The notes: generated from the sequence alone by a model not told the origin. A stretch of DNA of 64,000 nt from Leptospira sp. WS60.C2 (GCF_040833955.1 NZ_CP162133.1:2006001-2070000), one strand, 5' to 3'; shown: positions 40,203 through 50,010, counted from the stretch's first letter. Numbers and translations: made by a program.

Positions 40203-40433
40203 ATGGCTACATACGATTACCATTGCAACACATGTGGAAAAGACTTTGAACACGTACAATCCATGAAGGAAGATGCTTTGACGGAATGCCTTTGTGGAAA
40301 AAAAGGATCTGTAGAAAGACGGATTTCGGCAAGTGCAGGAATCATCTTCAAAGGTTCTGGATTTTATGTAACTGATTACAAAAAAGAAAGCACTCCATCC
40401 ACTTCCTCTAGTAGCGATTCCAGTAGTACATAA
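40203..40433 (+). CDS. FmdB-family zinc ribbon protein
   Basis: This 76-residue protein starts MATYDYHCNTCGKDFEHVQS, the FmdB/CxxC_CXXC_SSSS signature. C8 and C11 form the first zinc knuckle, and C29 and C31 (ECLCG) the second, which has one residue between cysteines rather than two. The serine-rich tail is typical. The function of the family is not established, though members are proposed regulators. AAGGAGATACT precedes the ATG, and the gene sits 9 nt after the SH3b gene and 11 nt before lpxI. Confidence 0.85.
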   Translation: MATYDYHCNTCGKDFEHVQSMKEDALTECLCGKKGSVERRISASAGIIFKGSGFYVTDYKKESTPSTSSSSDSSST

Positions 40434-40444
40434 AAGGAAGTTCT

Positions 40445-41311
40445 TTGGTTTCGAAAGGTAGATTGGCAATCATCGCTGGTGGCGGAGAACTCCCACACAT
40501 TGGAATGCAGGAAGCTCTCGCGGCTGGTGAAGATGCAATTTTCCTTGGGTTGATAGAATCTGATTTTTCTCCGAGAGGACACGAATCTCGTACCATCCCT
40601 GTCCACATCACACAAGTAGGGAAAATTCTAAAAACGATAGAGAAGGAAAAAATCTCTCGGATTCTCATGCTCGGAAAAGTAAGAAAAGACCTTCTTTTCC
40701 AAAAATTGAAATTTGATCTCAAAGCATTATCCATCTTAGCGAAAACCATCAATCGGAATGATTACCCCATTTTCCTTGCGATCGCTGATGAGTTCGAAGC
40801 GATGGGTGTCAAAGTCATCTCGCAAAAAATATACTTACAATCCCTTCTCCTTCCAGAGGGTCGTTATACTCCGAAAAAATTTAGCGCGCAAGAACTGAAA
40901 GACATTGAGTTTGGGATGTTCTATGCAGAAAAAATGGCGGATTTAGACATCGGACAAATGGTCGTGGTGAGTGATGAATCTGTCATTGCTGTCGAAGCGG
41001 TAGAAGGAACGGATGAGACCATTCGTCGTGGTGGGATGTATACCAAAAAGAAAGGGGACGCTGTGGTCTGCAAAAGTCCCAAGGCAAAACAAGACGAACG
41101 ATTTGACCTTCCCACCATAGGGATCCACACGTTCCAAGTGATGTTAGAAAGTGGATGTAAAACATTGTGTATCAGGGAAGGAGAAACACTTGTTGTGAAT
41201 CCGAAAGAAACAATTGACTTTGCCACTAAACACAAGTTAAACTTTTGTGTCCTTGGCAAAAATGGAAGTAAGGTTCTCAATGGTAGCCAAAAAAAAATCA
41301 CACCGAAATAG
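40445..41311 (+). CDS. lpxI: UDP-2,3-diacylglucosamine pyrophosphatase (LpxI)
   Basis: The 288-residue product matches LpxI (DUF1009): GRLAIIAGGGELPHIGMQEA at the start, GKVRKDLL, ILAKTINRND, then the catalytic-domain motifs VVVSDESVIAVEAVEGTDETIRRGG and LPTIGIHTFQVMLESGCKTL. It hydrolyses UDP-2,3-diacylglucosamine to lipid X in lipid A synthesis. The start is TTG with AGGAAG 6 nt upstream. The lpxB gene overlaps its 3' end, so consecutive steps of lipid A assembly are encoded together. Confidence 0.9.
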   Translation: MVSKGRLAIIAGGGELPHIGMQEALAAGEDAIFLGLIESDFSPRGHESRTIPVHITQVGKILKTIEKEKISRILMLGKVRKDLLFQKLKFDLKALSILAKTINRNDYPIFLAIADEFEAMGVKVISQKIYLQSLLLPEGRYTPKKFSAQELKDIEFGMFYAEKMADLDIGQMVVVSDESVIAVEAVEGTDETIRRGGMYTKKKGDAVVCKSPKAKQDERFDLPTIGIHTFQVMLESGCKTLCIREGETLVVNPKETIDFATKHKLNFCVLGKNGSKVLNGSQKKITPK

Positions 41312-42494
41312 TGCTAAAAAAAACATTTTAGTCATCGCAGGAGAACATTCAGGAGACCTAATTGGCGCTGACCTTCTTCAAGAATTAAAACTGATCGAAC
41401 CAGATTACCATTTTTATGGCATTGGTGGTGAAGGGATGATCCAACACGGGCTCGAAAGCTTAGAAGAAATGGAAGCTCTGAGTGTCATTGGATTTTCGGA
41501 AGCCATCAAAAAGTATAGTTTTTTAAAAAAAGTATTTTATCGGGTTCTAGATGAAACGACTCATCGACCGACACAACTTGCTATTTTAATCGATTATCCA
41601 GGATTTAATTTACGTTTAGCGAAGGAGCTGAAAGCCCGAGGCATTCAAACCGTATTTTATGTTTCCCCTCAGATTTGGGCTTGGAAATTCAAACGAATCT
41701 TTTTTATCAAAGAACACATTGCCTTGATGCTCACCCTATTTCGTTTTGAAGAAGAAATCTATCACGAATATGGCGTGAATGCAAAATTTGTCGGTCACCC
41801 TATCACAAAACGGATTCCAGAAAAATTAAAAAAAGAACCACTGATTCCAGAAAAACTTCCTGACCCTCACCACGGTTATACGGTTGGTCTACTTCCTGGT
41901 TCTAGAAAAGGAGAAATCCGTAGACTAATCGATCCAATTCTTGGCACTGCGGTGTTATTGCATGAACAATGTAAATTGGAAAAGAAAAAAATTGTCTTTT
42001 TACTTCCAAACATCAACCAAAAGGAAGAGGCATTTCTGTTAGAAAAAATTGCCGCTATCAAAACCATTCACCCTGACATACAAATCCATTATCTTTGGAA
42101 TTCCTCACTTCGAGTGATGGAAGCAAGTGACCTACTCCTCATTGCTTCTGGAACTGCTACTCTGGAGGGTTTGTATTTTGAAACACCGATGGTCATTTTA
42201 TATAAGGTAAGTTTATTTACGTATTTTCTTGGATCTCTTCTCATGAAATCAAAGTTCATTGGGCTTGCAAACATCCTAAGTGGAGAGGAAGTTTGCCGAG
42301 AGATCACGCAAAATGAATGTAGGCCTGAATACATTGTGACGGAAGCTTGGAAGATTCTATCGAATGCCAAACTACGAAACAAGATCAAAGGGATACTACG
42401 AGAAGCAAAGGAAAGGGAACTAGGAACCACCAATGCATCAAAAAAAGCAGCGAAGGAAATCCAAGCTCTTTTGAAGTCAGTTTCTTCGGATTAA
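41280..42494 (+). CDS. lpxB: Lipid-A-disaccharide synthase
   Basis: From the ATG at 41280 the protein is 404 residues; the frame extends to 41247, but this start has AAGG 7 nt upstream. The N-terminal motif ILVIAGEHSGDLIGADLL is diagnostic of LpxB, with YPGFNLRLAKELKARG, YVSPQIWAWK and LLPGSRKGEIRRL later. It condenses lipid X with UDP-2,3-diacylglucosamine to form the lipid A disaccharide on the cytoplasmic membrane. It overlaps lpxI by 32 bp and runs tail to tail with a lipoprotein gene (18-bp overlap). Confidence 0.92.
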   Translation: MVAKKKSHRNSAKKNILVIAGEHSGDLIGADLLQELKLIEPDYHFYGIGGEGMIQHGLESLEEMEALSVIGFSEAIKKYSFLKKVFYRVLDETTHRPTQLAILIDYPGFNLRLAKELKARGIQTVFYVSPQIWAWKFKRIFFIKEHIALMLTLFRFEEEIYHEYGVNAKFVGHPITKRIPEKLKKEPLIPEKLPDPHHGYTVGLLPGSRKGEIRRLIDPILGTAVLLHEQCKLEKKKIVFLLPNINQKEEAFLLEKIAAIKTIHPDIQIHYLWNSSLRVMEASDLLLIASGTATLEGLYFETPMVILYKVSLFTYFLGSLLMKSKFIGLANILSGEEVCREITQNECRPEYIVTEAWKILSNAKLRNKIKGILREAKERELGTTNASKKAAKEIQALLKSVSSD

Positions 42495-42839
42495 TCGTAC
42501 CACTCGATTTTCCCAAGTTCCAATCCAAGATTTTGGTTTGATATCAGAATATAAAAAGTATCCTTTCACGGATTCTTCGTCATAAGCACGAATCCGAATT
42601 CCCACTGAATCCAAATCTAACTCGAATCCTTCATTACCATCAAATAACACTTGTTTTTCTTCGGGGTTCAATTGGAGTTTGTGCGCTTTTTCTTCCCATT
42701 CCAAAATCCACTCCCCTTTGATATTTGGGATACTCGAAAGTTCGGGTGCTGTGTCTGCTGGATTTGTTTTCTCCTTACATTGGGAAAAAATTAAGAGGAG
42801 GGCCATACAAACGAGCAGTTGTTTTATTTGAATACGCAT
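42477..42839 (-). CDS. Lipoprotein of unknown function
   Basis: The 120-residue protein has a lipoprotein signal, MRIQIKQLLVCMALLLIFSQC, with predicted lipidated C21. The mature part is beta-rich (KGEWILEWEEKAHKLQLNPEEKQVLFDG), perhaps a small lipocalin-like or META-like barrel, but I do not recognise it. Its start overlaps the 3' end of the AsmA-like gene by 16 bp, and the pair is probably co-transcribed. Confidence 0.75.
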   Translation of the reverse strand: MRIQIKQLLVCMALLLIFSQCKEKTNPADTAPELSSIPNIKGEWILEWEEKAHKLQLNPEEKQVLFDGNEGFELDLDSVGIRIRAYDEESVKGYFLYSDIKPKSWIGTWENRVVRLIRRN

Positions 42840-45007
42840 TTGTTTTCCTCTTCCGACACTGTAAAACTTCCCCTGGTTTCTCCAAGAAGTCCATATAGTG
42901 TCAATTGGTAGTTTCCATTCTTATTATTTCCGTAACCTTTTACGTCGATTAAATCACTCATCACAACTACATCAGATAGGTAATCTAAATCAGAATACCG
43001 ATTTAACGTAAATTCCATCGTAAAGGGAACCTTAAATGGTTTTAAGTCGATATTACTTTTGGTAACGAGATCTCCTTCCTTTAAATTCACACCTGTCAAT
43101 TTTAAGGAATAAGAGGTTCGCGCATCCTTGTGCAACATGTAATAATCACTGCCGATGCTGTTAAAACTATAATCCATTCCAACCGTTGTGGGTCTTACTT
43201 CCACGCCACAAAGATTCATCCAAGTATCAGACCATGGATAATCTTTCAAAAATAAGTTAAAACTGAAGTTGGGAGTTTTACTTGCGAAGTAAGAAACCAT
43301 GGACAACTTCGACTCTTCATTTCCAAGCCCTAAATTGAAATTAAATCTACCGTCTTTCACAATCAAATTCCCTTTAGATTCACCTAGAGATTTTGCCCCG
43401 ACATAAGGGATGAAGTTTTTGATTTGGAATGATAAATCAAAATTCATGGATTCAAGAAAGTATTTATACAGTTTTGTTTGGTAAAAGTATTCCTCGGGAA
43501 TTAGTTTCTCTTGCCGTTCCCGAATCTCTTCCATGGTATCTTTTTTCCAATCTTCATACAATGGTTTCCAATCACTTGCAGTAAGATCGGTTGTTTGGAA
43601 GGTCAGTTTCGATTTGGAAACCATTGGATAGTAAAATGTTCCATCAATTTTTTTGGAACGACTCCAATCGGATACTCCTGTTCCCACTAAATGGGATGGT
43701 TTTCCAAAAATTTCGGCATCGAGTTTCAAATCCCATTCTTGGTTCGCTTTCCATTGTAAGGATAGTTTTCCTTGGTCCATCTGGAATAAAGGAGAATCAA
43801 TTTTTAATGCACTACCATTCAAATCGCCTGTGAGAGAAAACCATTTGTTTCTTTCACCTGTTTCCTTTAGCTCGATGTTTCCATGAATTTCACCAAACAA
43901 AGGAAATCGAACTAAACCCGAAATATCGGTAACATGTTCAAAGATATCTTCCAAGGAACCTATTTGAAATTCCAATTTACGAGTGAGTAAGGTCTCTTTT
44001 CCCGTGTGAGAGAAAACGACAGATTTAATTTGAAATTCGTTACCTATAAATTCCCGTTCTTCTGATTCTTTTGTGAAATGAAATTTCTCTCGAAATCGAA
44101 ATCCTTCCAAAAGATAATTTTCGAAAAAAGGCACAATGATAAATGAATTTTCAAATTCCACGTCACCATCCACCACAAAACCAGTGTTTGGATTCGATGA
44201 AACTTTTCCTTCTCCAGAAAGAACTGCTGACTGAACGTTGGCTCCAAAAAGATAATTGGTGAGTATTATTGCTTCTTCGGATGGATAATTTTTCCAAGAA
44301 AACTCAAATTGAAATTCTTCCAAATTTGATTCTGAAAATTGCCCTTCCCCTTTGATTCGTGTTGTGTTAGGAATCCAAAACCAACCATTATTGTATTTGA
44401 GAAAAAGTTTTTTGTTTTTGCGAGTAAAGTCAATGTCCCAACCTTCCTTCCAATCAACGAGAGTGCTATCGGCTTTTTTGACTGTTAATTTGGCATCGTG
44501 AAATCGAATGTCTTTGATTTTGCTCGTTTGTGCATATTCGATCAGTCGATTCCGTAAATTAGAATCCTCGTTTAATACCAAATGGGGACTATAAAAATCG
44601 ATTCGTTCTACCGTTGGAGCATCCTTAAAATAGCTGGAAAGGCGAAAGGTTACTTTTTTGACCTTCAGCATGTGATCGTTAAATGAGAAATCTTCCTCGT
44701 TTGAAACAACGAGATCTTCAATGATGAGTCCCTCCCGCAAAGAAAAATCAAGAACTCCAATATCGACTGCTTTGCCTAATTCCTGGTTGATAGTGGTAGC
44801 AACGACTTTGCGAAGTTTTACCAGGGGAATTTTGTAATTTCTAAGATAAAACTCTAGGCCGTAATAAGAAAGAACGAATAGAAAAAAGACAAAACCCAGT
44901 GCCAAAAATGAAAATAGAACCCGTTTGTTTTCGCGGATTCTATTCAGTAGAACTTCTAAGTTTTGCTTCCATTCTAGGAAGCGATGTGTAGGAAAAAAAC
45001 GTTCCAA
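42824..45007 (-). CDS. AsmA-like membrane-anchored envelope protein
   Basis: The 727-residue protein has one membrane helix (about 30-52, VLFSFLALGFVFFLFVLSYYGLEFYL) near a cytoplasmic N-terminus, then a long periplasmic, mostly beta-stranded region. The segment just after the helix (GKAVDIGVLDFSLREGLIIEDLVVSN) resembles the AsmA/YhdP/TamB group, which forms lipid-conducting bridges between inner and outer membranes. The position beside lpxB and two lipoproteins suits an outer-membrane lipid role. The assignment rests on this pattern only, so the exact subgroup is open. Confidence 0.65.
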   Translation of the reverse strand: MERFFPTHRFLEWKQNLEVLLNRIRENKRVLFSFLALGFVFFLFVLSYYGLEFYLRNYKIPLVKLRKVVATTINQELGKAVDIGVLDFSLREGLIIEDLVVSNEEDFSFNDHMLKVKKVTFRLSSYFKDAPTVERIDFYSPHLVLNEDSNLRNRLIEYAQTSKIKDIRFHDAKLTVKKADSTLVDWKEGWDIDFTRKNKKLFLKYNNGWFWIPNTTRIKGEGQFSESNLEEFQFEFSWKNYPSEEAIILTNYLFGANVQSAVLSGEGKVSSNPNTGFVVDGDVEFENSFIIVPFFENYLLEGFRFREKFHFTKESEEREFIGNEFQIKSVVFSHTGKETLLTRKLEFQIGSLEDIFEHVTDISGLVRFPLFGEIHGNIELKETGERNKWFSLTGDLNGSALKIDSPLFQMDQGKLSLQWKANQEWDLKLDAEIFGKPSHLVGTGVSDWSRSKKIDGTFYYPMVSKSKLTFQTTDLTASDWKPLYEDWKKDTMEEIRERQEKLIPEEYFYQTKLYKYFLESMNFDLSFQIKNFIPYVGAKSLGESKGNLIVKDGRFNFNLGLGNEESKLSMVSYFASKTPNFSFNLFLKDYPWSDTWMNLCGVEVRPTTVGMDYSFNSIGSDYYMLHKDARTSYSLKLTGVNLKEGDLVTKSNIDLKPFKVPFTMEFTLNRYSDLDYLSDVVVMSDLIDVKGYGNNKNGNYQLTLYGLLGETRGSFTVSEEENKCVFK

Positions 45008-45013
45008 AAAATC

Positions 45014-45703
45014 TTAGAGTTTGCCCTCCGGCTGTAACACTTCCAAACATTCCCTTTGGATTGACTTTAAGGTTTCATTGTTTGGAAATTCTTCTAGTCC
45101 CAGGTTTGCCACTTGTAATCCCTTTTGGTAAAAACCAGTGTTTTTATACTCGAATCCCATCTTCAGATAGGTTTTTGCAGCTGTCTCATAATAGAACTCG
45201 TCTTTCTTTTGATTTCCTTTTGTGTAGGTCTTCGTAAGAGTCGCAAGAGCTGGATAATATTCTCTCTCCGCTACAAGCGATTGTACCACGAGTTTTTTAC
45301 GTTCCATTAAGTTCGTATTTTTATCGAGTTTTTCAGATTGGTTTAAGAACTGAATTGCTTTGCTATATTCGTTTTTGCCAATGTAGGCTTTTCCCATTGC
45401 CAAGTTCCACTCAGACAATTGCACTGGATTGGCTTTTGCTTGGTTCACTTGGTTGAGGGTTGAGATCGTTTCTTCATAACGACCTAGATCGAGTAATAAT
45501 TTTCCCTTTTTGATGATTAATTTGTCACGGGACTCGTCAGATAAAGCAGAGGATTTGAGATCAGCATCGATGGATTCGATTTGGGCCAAATGAGACCCTG
45601 TGTTGATTTTGGAAACTCCTGGGCGGATGTTTTCCTTATTTGATGCGCAATTTTCAAATGCCACTACCAACAATAGGAGGGTGAGTGGGAGAATCGATTT
45701 CAT
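45014..45703 (-). CDS. TPR-containing lipoprotein
   Basis: This is a 229-residue lipoprotein with signal MKSILPLTLLLLVVAFENC (lipidated C19). The mature protein is built of about four TPR-like helix pairs (LDLGRYEETISTLNQVNQAKANP, AMGKAYIGKNEYSKAIQFLNQSEKL and so on), usually protein-binding scaffolds. Its ATG shares one base with the stop of the helicase gene (TAATG), and the AsmA-like gene follows 6 nt later. An envelope assembly role is plausible but unproven. Confidence 0.8.
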   Translation of the reverse strand: MKSILPLTLLLLVVAFENCASNKENIRPGVSKINTGSHLAQIESIDADLKSSALSDESRDKLIIKKGKLLLDLGRYEETISTLNQVNQAKANPVQLSEWNLAMGKAYIGKNEYSKAIQFLNQSEKLDKNTNLMERKKLVVQSLVAEREYYPALATLTKTYTKGNQKKDEFYYETAAKTYLKMGFEYKNTGFYQKGLQVANLGLEEFPNNETLKSIQRECLEVLQPEGKL

Positions 45704-47739
45704 TAGCCTACCTTTAGTTTGTCTAATTCCTCTAAGAAATTCTTAGTTTCCGTGTCTCTATCCTTAGTTTCCATCGGGAAAAAAAGAACAGCGTCCTGAG
45801 ACAGCTCGCTTAAAAACCGAGAGGGGGCACTCTCGATTTGCTCCCCAAATTTGCGTCTTGTACGAGCCGAAGTCAAGTACAATTTTCGCCTTGGGCGAGT
45901 CATACCCACGTAGAGAAGGCGTCGTTCTTCATCGACCACTTCCCCTTCTTCTTCTATAACACGTGAGTTCGGTAAAATTCCCTCTTCTAGTCCCACTAAA
46001 AATACTAAATCGTATTCGAGTCCCTTGGACTGGTGCATTGTGAGGAGTTGCACCCTTCTATCCTCTTCATCTTCTTTCGGTTCATCTTCCATGAGAAGGA
46101 CAAGCCTTTGCAGGAAATCAAAAATCGTCGCCTTTCCTTCCCTGCCCTCTTCTTCTTCAAAAAAGGACAACATGTTCACAAGTTCACTTAAATTGTAGAT
46201 CCGGGCTTTGACCACCTTCTCTTCCGTCTCTTCCATGGAAATTTCCCGCTCAAAGCCGATTTGGGTGATCATTTCCCGAAGGACTGGAGCCAGTTTTGGA
46301 GACATGGCAAACTTCTTTTTGAAGGCATCTACCAATTCTACAAATTGGTAAATTTCTTGTCTGACCTTAGCCTTTACTTCGGGCAAATAGTCGGGACTCT
46401 CAATCATTTTATGAAAGATTTCATACAACGAGAGTTTATGGGTAAATGCCTCTTCCTGGAGTTTTTGCATGGTGCCTGGACCAATGCCGCGTTTCGGGTA
46501 ATTGATGATCCGAAGTAGGGAATAATCATCTTTAGGGTTTGCGACATACCGAAGATACGAGATACAATCTCGGATTTCCTTCCTGTCAAAAAAATTATAA
46601 CCACCCACCACTTTGTAAGGAATGCTTCGGTTACGAAGTTCTTCTTCGAAGGGACGCGATTGGAAGTTCGTACGAAAGAGGATGGCAATTTCTTTTCCCT
46701 TAAATTCATTTTTGATGAGTAACGTTTGGATGCGACCTGCCACAAAAATGGCTTCTTCCCTTTCGTCAGCTGTTTCATAGTATTCCACTCGTTCGGCGGA
46801 GGGAATCCGGCTGTACAAGGTTTTTTCCTTACGGCCTTTGTTGTTTTGGATGAGTGAGTTTGCAGCTTGGATGATGAGTGATGTGGATCTATAGTTTTCG
46901 AGTAGTCTCACCACTTTCGCATGAGGAAATTCCCGTTCAAAATTTAGAATGAGTTGGACATTGGAACCACGGAACGCATAGATACTTTGGTCGTCGTCCC
47001 CTACCACACAAAGGTTGTCACTTTTCCCGCGAAAGAGAGATAGAAACTCATATTGGAGTTGGTTTGTATCTTGGAACTCATCCACTAGAAAGTATTCGTG
47101 TTTTCTTTGGTAATACGCCGCCACATCAGGAAACTCAGCTAACAACCGTTTGGGAAGCAAAATCAAATCATCAAAGTCAATGGCATTTTTTTCCTTTAAA
47201 CCATCTTCATACATGGGAAAAATTTCGGAAGCGACCAAATCAAATTCTTCTGTGAGTCCATTGTCCTTGGGGTGGACTTGCGTATTTTTGGCATACGAAA
47301 TACGACGAAGGATTTCCTTAGGCGGAACTTTTTTGGGATCCAGACGTTTGGACTTTAAGAGGTCGGAAACAAAGGCTTCCTGGTCTGTTCCATTAAAGAG
47401 TAAAAACGTTTCGTTGTAACCAAGTTTGGTGATGTGTTCTTTTAGAATTTTAAGACCAAGCGAATGGAAGGTCGAGAGAGTGATCCCTTTTAGTTTTTCT
47501 CTGGGAACCATTTTACGGAGCCGTTCAGCCATCTCTTTTGCACTTTTATTCGTAAAAGAAAGAGCAACGATTTTACTGGCAGGGATTTTGACCCCTTCCA
47601 CCATATGGGCAATTCGGTTGGTAATGACGCGGGTTTTCCCTGAGCCTGCCCCTGCGAAGACAAGAAGGGGACCTTGGATGGTGGAAACTGCTTCCATTTG
47701 TGCCGCATTCAATTTCATAGGGAGTCCAGTAAGGGACAT
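45703..47739 (-). CDS. UvrD/Rep/PcrA family superfamily 1 DNA helicase
   Basis: The 678-residue length matches Rep/PcrA. Motif Ia/Walker A is FAGAGSGKTR at 28-37, motif II is LVDEFQDTNQ, motif III is VVGDDDQSIYAFRG, and the late motifs LLTMHQSKGLEYDLVFLVG and RRLLYVGMTRPRRKLYL are complete. It unwinds DNA 3' to 5' using ATP, in repair or replication restart. Rep, PcrA and UvrD cannot be separated reliably by eye. It begins a transcript that continues into the TPR lipoprotein and AsmA-like genes. Confidence 0.92.
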   Translation of the reverse strand: MSLTGLPMKLNAAQMEAVSTIQGPLLVFAGAGSGKTRVITNRIAHMVEGVKIPASKIVALSFTNKSAKEMAERLRKMVPREKLKGITLSTFHSLGLKILKEHITKLGYNETFLLFNGTDQEAFVSDLLKSKRLDPKKVPPKEILRRISYAKNTQVHPKDNGLTEEFDLVASEIFPMYEDGLKEKNAIDFDDLILLPKRLLAEFPDVAAYYQRKHEYFLVDEFQDTNQLQYEFLSLFRGKSDNLCVVGDDDQSIYAFRGSNVQLILNFEREFPHAKVVRLLENYRSTSLIIQAANSLIQNNKGRKEKTLYSRIPSAERVEYYETADEREEAIFVAGRIQTLLIKNEFKGKEIAILFRTNFQSRPFEEELRNRSIPYKVVGGYNFFDRKEIRDCISYLRYVANPKDDYSLLRIINYPKRGIGPGTMQKLQEEAFTHKLSLYEIFHKMIESPDYLPEVKAKVRQEIYQFVELVDAFKKKFAMSPKLAPVLREMITQIGFEREISMEETEEKVVKARIYNLSELVNMLSFFEEEEGREGKATIFDFLQRLVLLMEDEPKEDEEDRRVQLLTMHQSKGLEYDLVFLVGLEEGILPNSRVIEEEGEVVDEERRLLYVGMTRPRRKLYLTSARTRRKFGEQIESAPSRFLSELSQDAVLFFPMETKDRDTETKNFLEELDKLKVG

Positions 47740-47785
47740 AATCCAGTGAAATCAAATGGGGTCGAGTAAAAAAGGTCTAGGATGG

Positions 47786-48382
47786 TTACTTCGGAGCTGT
47801 TTCCATCCAAGATTTGTTTGGTCCATGGAAATTGAGGAAATTCACAAATTTCTCCTCTTCGAGGACAGGCAAAACAGAACGGAATCGCATCCAATCCAAA
47901 GTAGAGTAAAGTGCGATTTCCGATAGGCCCACTTTACCATCAGGGAAAAAGTGGTTTCCATTTAACTCTCGTTTGATGTATTCTAAAATAGAACTGATGC
48001 GTAGCGCATTTTTTGTGAGATAGGGTGCCGCGTCTGGTTTGATTCCTTCCTTATTCAAATAAAATAGGAGGATGGCGTTGTCGAGAGCTTGGTCAATCGC
48101 TGTGAGAAGATTGGCTTCCCTGTAAAAATGGTCACCAACTTTGGGTCGAAATTTACCGTGCCCTTTCGTTGCGAAGATATAATCTGTGATGGTGTGACTG
48201 TCCCAGATTTTGACGTCGTCAGTTTCTAAATAAGGAACTTTCCAGAGTGGATTTTTTTCCCTAAGTTCTTTTTGTCCCTCTTCTGTCATTGTGTCAACGA
48301 GCTGGAATGGAATACCAAGTTCTAAACAAAGGAAACGGATCCGTCTTACATAAGGGGAAGTGATGCTACCGTATAATTTCAT
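47786..48382 (-). CDS. Glutathione S-transferase family protein
   Basis: The protein is 198 residues. The thioredoxin-like N-terminal domain reads MKLYGSITSPYVRRIRFLCLELGIPF, with the usual NPLWKVPYLETDDVKIWDSHTITDYI glutathione-binding region (about 44-70). The all-helical C-terminal domain follows. It would conjugate or reduce electrophiles, or act as a non-catalytic binder; the substrate is unknown. It diverges from the NUDIX gene across a 130-bp gap. Confidence 0.85.
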   Translation of the reverse strand: MKLYGSITSPYVRRIRFLCLELGIPFQLVDTMTEEGQKELREKNPLWKVPYLETDDVKIWDSHTITDYIFATKGHGKFRPKVGDHFYREANLLTAIDQALDNAILLFYLNKEGIKPDAAPYLTKNALRISSILEYIKRELNGNHFFPDGKVGLSEIALYSTLDWMRFRSVLPVLEEEKFVNFLNFHGPNKSWMETAPK

Positions 48383-48512
48383 AAGGAAAGGATTTCAAAC
48401 AATGCTTCTTCTAGCAAGGAGTAAGATTCCTTCCGTTTAAAAAAAGGGTGGCATTCCATTAGAGAACGATTCACACTGAATAGCAATCCCAAGAGAAAGG
48501 AAACTCCCACCT

Positions 48513-49055
48513 TTGAAAGAAAGAAAAAACTGGAAAGACTTATACCCTACCCCAATTTACACACTCGCTTCTTTTGATATCCAACTCCCACGTTCGGAAG
48601 AAGAAAAAACCTACTATGTCTTAAAATCCAAAAACTGGGTAAACGTTGTCCCAGTCACAAAGTCTGGAGAGATTTTACTCATCAAACAATACCGCCATGG
48701 AATTGGAGAAGACAGTTTGGAAATTCCAGGAGGGATTGTAGATGATGATGGCCCCGATGCCGAATTGGAATCGGCCAAGAGAGAATTAAGAGAAGAAACG
48801 GGTTACGGAACAGATCCTAAAAACTACAAACTCTTATCTAAGTTTTCAGGTAACCCTGCCATGTTTACCAATTGGTCGTATTCCTATGTTGCCTATGATG
48901 TGGAACCTATTCATGAAGTGGAATTTGATGAAGGAGAAGACATTGAGATCGTGTTAAAATCTCCAGAGGAAGTCAAACGAATGTTACTTGATGGAACAAT
49001 CCACCATCCCCATATGGCCGCCGCACTCGGGATCTTTTTTCTACAGAATCGCTGA
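48513..49055 (+). CDS. NUDIX hydrolase, ADP-ribose-pyrophosphatase-like
   Basis: The 180-residue protein has the NUDIX box around 75-100, ending RELREETGYG. GGIV precedes it, and the usual first box glutamate appears to be an aspartate (the D of GPDA). Upstream VVPVTKSGEILLIKQYRHGIGEDSLEIPGG is the ADPRase-type substrate region. It probably hydrolyses ADP-ribose or a related nucleoside diphosphate. The start looks like TTG, with AAGGAAA about 15 nt upstream. Confidence 0.85.
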   Translation: MKERKNWKDLYPTPIYTLASFDIQLPRSEEEKTYYVLKSKNWVNVVPVTKSGEILLIKQYRHGIGEDSLEIPGGIVDDDGPDAELESAKRELREETGYGTDPKNYKLLSKFSGNPAMFTNWSYSYVAYDVEPIHEVEFDEGEDIEIVLKSPEEVKRMLLDGTIHHPHMAAALGIFFLQNR

Positions 49056-49208
49056 AAACAATTCAGAAAAGGAAAAATCTTACCGAGAGGGTCGGAACCT
49101 AGATATCAATTCTTTAGATCATTCAAATGCATTGATGGAAATCTTTGTTTAGAAAAATCCCCAAGATTTGTGAAATCGCTGGAAATTTAAATCGAACTTT
49201 GCTAACGT

Positions 49209-50003
49209 ATGCATATGAGAAAGTCCGTCATTGAAACCATCCTAGTACTTATCATAATGTTCTTCCAAATTCCAATTGGGGCAGAACCTGATGCGGCATT
49301 GGAACCAATCACCATTACTGTCCAGAAGGGAGAAACACTTTCTCTCATTTCCGAACGCCACCTATCGGACCCAAAACGATGGCCAGAACTTTTAAAATAC
49401 AATAAAATTCCAAATCCTGATTTAATCAAACCAGGCCTTTCTCTTGTGGTTCCTGTCTTTTTACGAAAGGCAGTTGTGGGTGTAACTGAGTTTGTTGTCG
49501 GGCAAGTCGAATGGAACGGAACTGGTGGGAAAGGTCCTTGGACTAGCTTAAAATTGGGACAAGAACTCCATCCCAATGACCAAATCCGAACCACCGCCAA
49601 AGGCAAAACAGACATCCATATCAACCAAGTGGGAATGGTTCGCGTTCTTAATAATAGTCTTTTTGAAGTGAAAGGGGAAGAGAAAAAAGGTGGGCCAATC
49701 ACTGTGGCACTTTTGAAAGGTAGTCTCGATGCAAAGGTGACAAAAACTGATCCACCATCTTCCAATCACAAATTTAATATCGTAAGTCCTTCTTCGACTG
49801 CGGGAGTTAGGGGAACAGAGTTTCGAGTGGAACTCGATGAAAAACTTAGCTCCACCATTTCATGTTTCGAAGGAGTGGTAGATGTGAATGCACAAGGCAA
49901 AACGGTGGAACTTACGCAAGGGATGGCAACGTTTGTGGAAAAAGGGAAATCACCCGTAACTCCGTATAAAATTCCAGAAGCACCTCGTATCAAAGAAGAA
50001 TAA
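49209..50003 (+). CDS. LysM and FecR-domain secreted protein
   Basis: This is a 264-residue protein with a signal peptide (VIETILVLIIMFFQIPIGAEP). A LysM motif at about 35-80 (VQKGETLSLISERHLSDPKRWPELLKYN) would bind peptidoglycan. A FecR domain at about 120-215 (DQIRTTAKGKTDIHI through PSSTAGVRGTEFRV) follows. In Leptospira such proteins lie in the periplasm and are not linked to a sigma factor here. It precedes the OmpL47-like gene by 7 nt, so the two are likely co-expressed. Confidence 0.85.
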   Translation: MHMRKSVIETILVLIIMFFQIPIGAEPDAALEPITITVQKGETLSLISERHLSDPKRWPELLKYNKIPNPDLIKPGLSLVVPVFLRKAVVGVTEFVVGQVEWNGTGGKGPWTSLKLGQELHPNDQIRTTAKGKTDIHINQVGMVRVLNNSLFEVKGEEKKGGPITVALLKGSLDAKVTKTDPPSSNHKFNIVSPSSTAGVRGTEFRVELDEKLSSTISCFEGVVDVNAQGKTVELTQGMATFVEKGKSPVTPYKIPEAPRIKEE

Positions 50004-50010
50004 AAGGAAT

